From Tiliqua scincoides (Eukaryota; Chordata; Lepidosauria; Squamata; Scincidae), in NCBI RefSeq assembly GCF_035046505.1, contig NC_089826.1, positions 1,732,501 through 1,796,500 of the forward strand: a DNA stretch of 64,000 bases, given 5' to 3'. The notes beneath the pieces were generated by a model that worked only from the letters and a program-made list of their open reading frames with translations, was not told the origin of the DNA and did no database searches. This document shows, piece by piece, positions 12,001-23,100 of the stretch. The first letter of the stretch is position 1; the number at the start of each line of letters is the position of its first letter. A program made the position numbers and the translations under genes.

Positions 12001-15000
12001 AGGTAGAGCTGAAAAGGGCTGCGGAGAAGGAATGAAGGAGCCCTGGGAACTCTGGTCCTGAAAACGTCATGTATGTAATGATATGAAGACAGGTTGGAAA
12101 ACATCCAGGTACGCTTGTCAGAGAGACAAGACTGAATTCAGTCCCCCATCAAGCACCTACTGAGTTTCTGCCCATGTCGCATGCGGAACAATCCACATGT
12201 CCTTCTCCTTGTCCTGCAAGCAGAGGTGGGACAGGCAGGTTTGTGCCCCCAAATTCTCACCAGTGATAAAATGTGCGAATGATCCCAAGCGGGCCCCTTA
12301 CTCACTCTCAACAGTGAGGTCCAGGGAGGTGCTTGTCTGGCCAATGGCATTGCTGCTCAAGCACTCGTAGATCCCTTCATCGTCTAAGCAGATGTCTTTG
12401 ATCTCAAGCCTCAAGGAGTTTGAGGAGGAAACAGCACTCAGCCTGTGGTTTGGCTCCCCACTGCGGACACGGAAGGCACTTGCTGCCAGGACTTTGCTGG
12501 CTCGGAGGAGCGACAGTTCTGACAGGGGGTTGCTGTCGACCGTGCAGACAATGATGGCCGCCTTCCCATTCGGACTATCCAAGAATGACCTCAGCCGAGC
12601 ATTTCTGGGTGGATCTTCCAGAAAAAGAGGACAGAAATGAACAGGGCTGCTGGTTAGTTTCCACTTCCATACACATTGCCAGGGCGAGTTTCCAGTCCAG
12701 CCAGCCACTCGCAGGACTTACAGAGGACATTCAGGGTGCCCAAGGAGGAATTCCGGCTCCTTTCTGGTGTCTGCACTGTGCAGTGGTAGTATCCAGCGTC
12801 GGCAACCGTGATGTTGGGAAGTGCCAGAGTCTTGGATGGTCCCTCTGCAAGCCACCGGCTGTTCTTGTACCACGTGTAGTGCGGCTGGCCAGCTGTATCA
12901 CTGTCGACTGCACAGGTCAGGTTCACCGAGTGTCCTTCAAGAACATCTGAAGGAGAAATCCAGATCCTCGCAGCTAAAGAGATGGAACATGGAAGACAGA
13001 CAAACAGAAGCCTGTTCAGGGGAAATCTAGAACGGAAGGCCTCTGAACATACCCAGAAAATGCCATTTCCTGACCTTCCACCTCCCTCAGTAGCTGAAGG
13101 GAATGGCATTGATGCTCCTACTCACTTTCTGCCTTGAGCATCACCGAAGAGTTCATGGTGCCGTAAGGGTTGGTGGCAGAGCACAAGTAGTCTCCTTCAT
13201 CCTCCATAACCACATCCCGGATCTCCAGTCTCAGGCTGTTGTACGTGACAGAGCTGCTGACCCGGTGACTGCGTGCGGTGCTGGAGCCAAAGCTGGACGC
13301 CAAGAGCACGCCTCCCTTGCGCACAGCCAGCTGGGCCTGCGGCTCACTGTCAACAGTGCAGTGGATAATGGCCACCTGCCCATCCTGTGTCTGAAGGAAG
13401 GAACTCACCCGAGGCTGCCGAGGTGGGTCTGAGGCGGGAGAGAGAGGGCAGGGCCAAAGTGAACAGGGATCTCCCAGCACCCATCACCAGCCCTTCCTTC
13501 ACTTAGAAGACAGATTGAGGAAGCTCACCGCTGGAGGGACAGCAGCTCAGTGGCAGAGAAGCTGTGTTTTGTCCCCACAAATGTCTCCCCTCTTCAATGA
13601 ATCTCATGTCGCTGCTCAGCTCGGAAAGACCCCTCTCTGCCTGCTCCCTTGGCAGGCTGCTGCCAGTACGGGTCAACCCTTCCCACCAATGCGCCAGCAG
13701 TTTGCACTGCCACAAAGCACTCCACAGCTGTGCTGGCAGATGCATGTTCCGCCAATGGCCATCTTTGAGCGTTGAGGAGAGAGTGGGGCCAATCGGCGCC
13801 AAGTGCTGCGGGTCGACTAATTCCAGTTACAGGTGGGGAAAAAAGCGCCACTCACAGAAGACAGTGATGCTGACAGATGGAGAGATGCTTGTGCCGGTCT
13901 TGTCGGGAGGGTGAGCCTTGCAGTGGTAGGAGCCGGCATCGCTGCTGGTTACGTGTTGGAAGGCAAGGGCGCCACTGTCACTGTCCTGAAGGCGCTTGCT
14001 GTTTTTGTACCAGGAGAAGGTGGCGTCCTCTGGAGCACTGCCCATCGTGTCACAGGTGAGAGTGAGAGCGTCTCCTTCCAGCAACTCTGGGGATGGCTCC
14101 ACCAGGACGCGGGCCGCTGGCAGCCAGAGGAAGGAAGGAATGCACAGAGCACAGATGAGACGATAGTTTGGCAGAGCAAACATAAAATCCTGACAGATCT
14201 AAAGAACGGCAGGAAAACAGGTCTGTGAGTCCTTGCTGCAGAACCACAGCTGTGGAGACATGAAATCATTTTGGTTTTGCTTCTTCAGTTTATCCCCTTT
14301 TCTCTGAAATGGGAACCCAAAGCTATAGAATACCGCAGAACGTGACATTTTCTGGAGAATTCAGTTTTCTGAGAATTTGCATTAACCCATCTTTGCCTGC
14401 ACCACATTTGGTCCCTGTTGCATATATGCAACGTTGGGCAGAAATGGCTTAAAGGACTGACCGTAGTCTACCTGCTTCTGAATTATGGATAACAGTCATG
14501 ATATATTTACACGTAGTTCCACATTTTTTTTTTCCAAATAAACTAAAAACAAGAAACATTCCAAAGTTATATGTTGTTGACACTTAGGAATGGTAGCGGT
14601 GGGTCTTTCGACCCCAGAAAAAAACATTCCAACCCCCGGAATGTTAAATCCAACAAGGGCATCTGTGCAACCTGAGCCAAATCAATCGATTTACATTGAA
14701 GGGTGTTGGGGAGAAGGTTCTATAAAAAGGAAAGATGAACAGATGCAAGAGTGTCCCCAATGCTGAACAGAACTGCAATGTCGTTCCCCTTACTTTGCAC
14801 ACGAAAGTACAGGAGTCTGGAGGAGGAGCCGTAGGGGTTGGTGGCCGTGAGGTTGTAGCTGCCTTCGTCCTCGGGCCCCACGCCTCTCACCTCCACCCTC
14901 AGCGTGTTGCTGGCAGTGGTGATGCTGACCCTCTGGGAGGCCGTGCTGGTCTCTGAGCCGCTGAAGGCCACAACTTCATTCCCTTTCTGCAGAACCAGTT

Positions 15001-18000
15001 TGGAAGGGGGGTTGCTGTCCACCGAGCACTGAAAGATGGCCACCCTTCCTCTTTCTGTCTCCACAAAGACGGCCACCTGAGGCTCTTCAGGAGGGTCTGA
15101 AAGAGCACACAGAGCATTGATCTCACGTCCTTTGGCATACTTTATTCTAACCAATCGCTATAGCATACATTGCCAAGTTCCTAGCAATAAATCACTTGTG
15201 CGTGTGAGGCAAACCCAACGACCTTCCCCCCCCCCCCACACACATGACGTAGGACAAAACCTGGGCTTGCTGAAGAGGAAACAGTATGTAGCACAGGCCA
15301 GGCCTGGCTCTTCGGTGTTTATGCACAACATGTGCTTCAGGACATATTTTCACCAGCCTGACTCACTTCAGGTATCAGGGACGACTCCAGGTTGTGAGTC
15401 TCGGGCAGGAAACCCACCCTAGTGAGCCCCTCCTTGTGCATAAAGCATGTGTTGGCTCATCCCATGACCACTTAGCTACTGCATCCATTTTGGGGAGCCC
15501 TTGCAAACCTGGGGTTCCTGTCACCTCCTGTGTGGGCAGGAGGAATTCAAAGTGGCTGCTTCTGCCTTGGTGCTGGCAGCAGCTACTGCCATTTTCATTC
15601 CAGGAAAAGGGTACGCTGGGGGAAGGAAAGAGGGTGGTGGGTGCAGGGCTGCCTCTCCTCACCATCCCCCCTTCTTGCTTGGACTGCCAGGAGTTCTACT
15701 TCTCGAATGCAAACCCTGTTGGCTGAGCAATGATAAGAGAAACGATTCAAACCCTGGCTTGGTAACAGCCTCTCAGAAGGAAGCAGAGAGGTAGGGGCTC
15801 TTACACAGCACAGACAGGGTGGCCGGGGCAGAGCTCTTGCTGGCGCTCTGGGTCTCCACCCGGCAGGAATATGCACCGGCCTCTCCTCTTGCCACGCGTG
15901 TGAACACCAGGGAACTCCCAAGGGCCTCAGAGAGACGGAGACCGTTCCTGTACCAGCTGTAGTTGGCCAAGGCGGAGGAGTCGCCACTCACGGCGCAGGA
16001 CAGCTGGGCCTCCTCACCTTCGGGCACCTCTGAGGATGGTCTGATGATTATTTTGGCAGCTAAATGAGGGAGACAGTGTGGAAACTTGTCAGAGAAAGAG
16101 GGAAAGGACAGCACAGCAAGTAGCTTTTCACAGCCAGTGTTGATTCCCAAAGCCATTCTGTTGCCATTTGGTGCGTGAGCGAATGGCCTTATTCGGCAGC
16201 TGGATTCATTCAGTCGTGGGCAAAGCGTTAGGGAATGAAATCCTTCACAGGCTGTGGCCATGAGGCCCAAGCGGTTCTTACTGCAGCCTGAATTCATTCG
16301 GCTTCTCAGGGAACGGAGTGCCACAGGGCCCCTCTTGTTGACGTACTCTCAGCAGTGAAGTCCATGGAGGCACTGGCGTTCCCGTAACGGTTGTGAGCAG
16401 AGCACACGTACTCCCCTTCATCCTCCAGCGTCACGTCTTTGATGGTCACCCGCAGCGTGTTGTGTGACAGGGTCACGCTCACCCTGGGGTCGGCTGGTGG
16501 GTGGGACTCGCTTGTGGAGCCTACGAGTGCAGGTCCCTTGCGCAGAGCTATCTCCGACGGAGGGTCACTGTCGACGGTGCACTGGAGGATGCCCAGGTGT
16601 CCTCCTTGCGTTTCCAGGAAGGAGCTCATCACAGGCTGTGCGGGGAGATCTGCAGTGCAGGAAAGAGCGGATGGCAAGAGGTGAGCAAGCAGGGATCCCA
16701 CCTGGCCAGAGCTTTTTTCTCACACCATTACCTCTTCCTTGGAACACCCTGGTCAAAAGTCTGCTGTATGCTGCCAGGCAGAGGACAGAGCTGCCTGGCC
16801 CCCCAGCCCCTCCATTCAGGTAGCAGGGATTTGGTGGTCCACTAGGGAGTTATTCCCCTGGGGGCTGGGGATAAGAATAGGCCCTCAGTTTGGCTGTACT
16901 TGTCGTAACAGGCGACTAAACAGCCACCGGGTAGATGGGGCTCGTCAGCCTGGGAAGGCAGCTCATCTGAGAGAAGGAAAACTCTGATCCCAAACCTCCA
17001 CTGCCTTGTGGCTACCTCCAGTTAAGGAAAAGGCTTCAGGAGTCAACCTCGAGGCAAAACCCGGAGCCGGAGTCCCTGAGGCAGTTCACGGCTGTATGCA
17101 GTCACATTCTGGCAACTCCTGCGACGCCGCTGGAACCAACCGTATTGGCCTCTGCCTTTCCATTGGACCATTTCAGCGATGTGGAGAGGGAGGATTTGCT
17201 GCATGGGCAACAGTCTATCCTCCCCCCCCCCCACTCCAGCCACTACCCAAGAGTGACTGTGCCAAGCCAACATTCAGGGCTCCAATTGGGGGTGGGGAGG
17301 TCTTGTTGAAATCCAGAAGCCCTGCACTGAGATTCCCCTCCCCAGCGGTTTAGACAAATCTCACCCTTTTTTTAGCATTCTCAAAACGGGAGCCAAGAGA
17401 ATCAGGACACAGGGGAGGGGAGCAGGCCCTCCGTGGCCTCTTGGATCTACTGGGAAGCTCTCTGGTTAAAATAAGCAGAAGCTGTGCAAGAGCTCAGTCT
17501 CCTATTGATTGCAACACACCCTCTTGCTCTACGTTTGTCCCACGTTTCCTTCTTGTCTTTTGTGTTCCCACACTGCTCTCAGGTGCAGTAGACCCAATGA
17601 AAACTTCCTAATCCAGTGCATCTTCTGACCAGGCTACCACAGCTCAGCAGAACAACCCATCCCCACCCGCTTCCGAAGACCAAGCCTCCTGGGAGTTGAA
17701 CCGTGGCTTGCAAGCTGTCAGGGGACTCACACAGCACACGCAGGGTGACAGCGGGTGACGTGTTGCTGCCTTTCCTGTTCTGGGCCACACAGTGGAATGT
17801 CCCAGCATCTGCCCTGGTTACGACTGGGAAGACGAGGGCATTGTCTTCCTTGCCACCTTGCAGCCATTTGGCATTCTTGTACCAGGTGTAAGTAGTCCCT
17901 TCTTCAGGCCCCAAGGTGGCCAGGCAGGTCAGGGTGACTTGCTCACCTTCGGTGACCTCTGAGGAAGGGCTGACCAACACTCTTGCACCTGCAGGTGGGG

Positions 18001-20105
18001 GTGGGAGGGGTGGGAGTACCAGAAGAAAAGAGAGGGTGCTTATGAGTTCCTTGAATTCTCAAAGTGGTCAACCAAATAGATTCAGGATTGCAGAATCAAA
18101 TTTCTCTTGCGGCTAAATCTTCGTCCTGTTGAGTCCTTCCTTGTCTCCTCTCCAAGGCAGAGAGAGAGAGAGAGAGATCATCCCCATGAACCTTCTGACT
18201 GACAGCATCATGCCAGAACCTGCCCCTTCCACTCACGAAGCCTGAGTTAGTCCACTAAGGGCGCAATCCTAACCCCTTATGTCAGTGCTTTCCAGCACTG
18301 ACATGAGGGCAGTGTAGCTCTGGGGTAAGGGAACAAACATTCTCCTCCTTTGAGGAGGCCTCCGTGAGTGACACCCAACTGCAGGATGCAGCACACGTCC
18401 CATTGGCACCGCCATGCCAGTGCTGGAAAGCACTGACAGAAGGGGTTAGGATTGCGCCCTAAGTCAATTTCTCTGCGGAGAGTTGTCTCTGCTTTGGGAA
18501 AGCAAACTTTCCCAGTTTGACAACAGGTAGAAGGAGGGGAGTTCCTGAAGGGGACACTGCCAGGAAAGCCACACTGAGGGTGGAGCGAGGCTTTCCCAGT
18601 TCTCTGCCACAAACAATCAGCAGCTTAAAGACCTGGAACCAGCACTAAAATCTCTGCTGGCTACTTAGCTCCCTCTCTTTTTATTTTGTTAAATAGCAAC
18701 AACAGGGTGTCTGGCCCAGATCAGGCCTGCTGTGTGTGTGTGTGTTTAACGCATGCTCCCCCACTGTGACCCCAAAGAAGATCTCCTCCCCCCAAGCCAC
18801 TATTTGCTCTAGTGTGAATGGGAGTGTCTCTTCTGGGGAAAAAAGCAATGGGGGGGGGGGGTCTGATCTCAATCAGGACCACAGTGGAGACAAAAGGGTC
18901 AAAGCCCCCCTTCTATGCCACACTCGATCAGGATTGTTCCCACCCCAACTACCCCACAAAGAATAAAAGTCTCTTATCTCTAAGTCTATGCTTAATGGAA
19001 GGTGTAGTTTGATCCTCAGTTGTAAGCCCCTGCAGGCAGAGACCTGTCTCTTGGTTGCTACTCTATAAAGCACCCTCAAGTACACTTTTTAAATGGCAGC
19101 AACTTTTTGCTTTCAGCTGTGATCAGCTGGACTTGAGGGCAGGAGGAGTCTGACAACCTTGAGTGGAAGGGAAGCCCCTTCCCTTGTAAACAGAGGTGAC
19201 AACAGAGCGGGGGGGCTGTCATAGAGGATTCGGAGTAGTTCAAACACTGACGTTTGAGTGACTTCTGAAAAGGTCCTCTCATGGCAGCCTCTTCACCACT
19301 GAATATAAAACCTGGCTGGTCTAAGGGGCATCTTCCTGAAAAACATAAGGAGGGTTAACTTACTTTGGGCACCAAAGAACCTGGTGCTGCTCGCGTTCCC
19401 ATATGTGTTACTTGCGACACACTGATATTCTCCCTGGTCTTCTGGGAGCACCTTCTGGATCTCCAGCTTCAAGGAGTTGCGCGTGGTGGTGATTTGGATC
19501 CGCTGACTTGGGGCTGAGTGGGCGTTTGTTGTCGCGATCAGTTGCTTGTCCCGGTAGAGACTCAGGGCAGACTGGGGGTTGCTGTCCACCGTGCAGTACA
19601 CAATAGCCAGTTTTCCTTCCTGGGTCTCCTGGAACAAGGCGAGTGAGGGTGTCCTTGGAGGATCTGCGCATGACAGGAGAGGTCTTGGCATAAGCATCTT
19701 CTGAGATGCAGCACCAGGCCAGGAAGTGGGTGTTCCCTCTCCCGTATGTGCTGCTCCACAGTTCCCCACTTCCCCAAGTGGCAGGAATGAGGAGTCACAT
19801 CAGGGCAGCTTTACTGTGAAGGGAAAGCACTAAAACCACCAGATGTTACTTTTTATAATAGCTAAGTACATGAAGCTGTCCTAGCCTGGATCAGGCCTTT
19901 AGCCCATTCAGCCAGCATTCCTAGCAATAGCAACTTGCCAGAATCCTACCCCCTCTTTTTGAACCCTCTCTGCCCCCTGCCTCGCATCAGACTGAATACA
20001 CAGAGTTCATTACAGGCTGCATAGCATCCCCCTGTCCTGATGGAATTTTTGTTATTACATATGCTACAACCATAATGCCCTTCGGGAAGCAGGCTAGAAA
20101 TTTAA

Positions 20106-20160
<55 letters not shown>

Positions 20161-23100
20161 ACTCACAGAAGATGCTCAGGCTGACAGCCTGGGAGACCTC
20201 ACTCCCTTTGTCGTTCTGCACTTTGCATGAGTAATAGCCAGTATCTCCAACAGCAACCTCATGAAACACCAGACTCCGGGCTGTGCCTTCCTTGATCCAG
20301 ACATTATTCTTGTACCAGCTGTAGTAGATCTCTTGTGTGTCTTCCCCAGGAACATCACAGGTCAAAGTGACCATCTCGCCTTCTCTTACATGTGAAGAAG
20401 GGCTCACCAACAGCACAGCCGCTGGGACATTGGGGAAGCAAGCGCAGTAGGGAAAAGCAGATTCAACAACGTACAACGTGCAGTTCCTTAAATAATGCTG
20501 AGCTTAATATTGCTGGCAGAAATTTCTCTCTACAGTATGGCTGAGTACCGCCTTCCAGCCCATGTTGTTGCTATTGTTATTCCCAACCATCTTTTGGCAA
20601 GTCATTTGGGCTCACTAAATACAATCCATGTGGATTTGATCTGGACATTCTATTAAATATCTTCTCATGGTTCAAAAACTTTATCTCCAGGTCTGGTCTA
20701 TCTTGGAGACCAAAGAAATTGAAAATCAAACAAAAACAGAAAGATACTGCCCTACACCGATGCAACCACATAGGACAGGGGAATGGGCAGGATTTGACTC
20801 ACAGAGAAGCAGCAAAACCAGCAGGCGCAAAATGTTTCTTCATGCGAAAAGTTGGACGCTTGACATATTTCGAGGTCAAGCATCCTCATCAGGGAAATTA
20901 AAAGCCATGAATGAAAGATAACTCTTAATAAGTAAAACAGATATCTGAACATTAAGATTAATAAGCCACTAAAAGGTGCACAGTATTGACTTATTGGGTA
21001 CAATCAGACAAAGATTTGTGAGTGGTAAATTTACAATTTGGTCTCTTCGCAAGATTATAATTAAGGCCTGTCACATACTTCGTTGACTCAGAGTTTACCT
21101 GGATTATCTTCAGCCACCTCCATTTACGCAGGTACAATAAAAATATTCAGGACTGATTCAAAGGAAAGCCAGAGCTTCCACTGCCCATAAAGAAAACACA
21201 AAAACAACATCTGGAGCCTTCCCACACTGTCCCAGGCATATCACCTGTTTGATCTCTACCTGTCAGGCACGGTTCTGCTGCGGATACTCACAGAACACAT
21301 AGAGTGTGACTGCTTCAGCCACTCCGGTACCAACAGAATTTTCTGCCTCACAGTAGTACAGGCCATAATCACTCCGAGCTGCACTGCGGATGGTTTTGAC
21401 CCGCTCGTTCCCACGGGCCACTCCGTCTTTGTACCACCTGTAAGCCGTAACCTCTGGGTAGCTGCTGTTAACATTGCAGGTCAGTGATGCAGCGTCTCCC
21501 ACGCGGATGTTCTTTGTTGAGGGGTTCAGTGACACTTCCAGCCCTTTGGGAGAATCTAGGAGCAAACAAAGAGAAAAGGTGGAAAAGATGCAGAATAAGA
21601 GTCAGGGGAAAAAATGGTTGGCAACCTTCAGTCTCGAAAGATTATGGTATAAGCCTACAGCACCCAGTATTCCCAGGCAGTCTCCCATCCAAGTACTAAC
21701 CAGGCCTGACCCTGTTTAGCTTCCAAGATCAGATGAGATTGGGCATGTGCAGGGTAACAGTTGCTTTGTTTTTGCAAAGATTGTAACAACTTGATTCCGT
21801 CTGTCATGGGGGAAGGCTGCCCTCTTTTCGGGGCAAGAACTCATGGGCTGCTGGGAGCAATCCAGTTTGATGCAACTTCCCATTTTCTCTGCACTGCAAT
21901 AATGCTGAATAACATGTAGTGTAATGTGGTATAATAAAACAATTCAGGGGAATTCAGTGGCAGTTGACCTGCAGGCTTACAAACCAGTTTTTCTAGCTGT
22001 ACACAGTATGTACAGTTTTGATGAACACTTAATGCACATTCTTGAGTGGCACATGGAAAAGAGAGGGCTGCTTGACCCTTTGCCATAGGTTGGTTTTTCT
22101 CTCATGTTTGAGCAGCCTTTTCCCGCAACTGCTTTTCTCCACAGGAGAAAAGATAAAGGTTCCTATACCATTTTTCTCTGTGGGAGAAAAGTTGCTGGGG
22201 GCAAGAGGTGATTCTGATTTGAATGAAAGATAGTCAGAGGGGGGAAAAATTAAGCAACTCCTCCTCTCCACCCTTAGCTAGAACTCTGCTCAGAACTGCT
22301 GTCTGCTGGGGGTGATTTTCATTAAAGAATACACATGCTACAGTGGAAAGTGACACCTATATAACATGTTGTTTGGTCTTCAGTATGGAAAAACAAGATG
22401 CCCTTTCCTTGTCTTCAGTCAGCAGGTGTTTTCCAGCCCACAATCTGAATACTTGAAGCACTTTTCACTTTGATAGATCTGGGGCAGAAAGTTGATTGAC
22501 AGTTGCTAGAGGTAGATAAACAGATATTCCTCAAATCTGCAAGCAGGGGGTGACTCTACCACCAAGCCCTTCATCACTGAAAGCAACACTGCATCTCTAT
22601 GTTGTTTCCTGTGCCACCTTCACATATATTCCCTCGATAATGCTTTTTAAGATATGCCAAATCTTCATATCAAATCTTGCATTTCAAATGGGAAGCTGTG
22701 AGATGATCTCTTGCCCGGGACCCCATAAGGTGAGATTTTAACCAGAGCTTCCTGGTTTGACCGAGATGCTGCTTTGCTCATAGCGACTGCACCACACTGG
22801 CTCACTCAAAATATTCCAGGGGGGCAGGACCTGTTGATTCTTTCCCTGTCTTTACACCCAGAAACAGATATAATTTTCCTGTGCCTGGATTAAACAAAAA
22901 TGCAACAGATGAGAAATGAGGTCTAGGGTGAGCCCCCAAAGCAGGGACACAGCCGATGTTCTCCCCATCCCTTCAGGCCAGTCTAGATGCGCTCACGTTT
23001 CACATTGAGGATGACTTGTCCTGCCTGTGTCTGGGTCCCAACAGACAATGCACAGCTCATCTTCCGATTGTGATCCTGCCAGGAAAGGGAGGTGTTCAGG

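Noticed and set aside
21652-21760. A functional 5S rRNA gene
   Set aside because: The 5' end is missing, there are many substitutions, and the 3' side passes directly into a retroposon tail, so it is a SINE.
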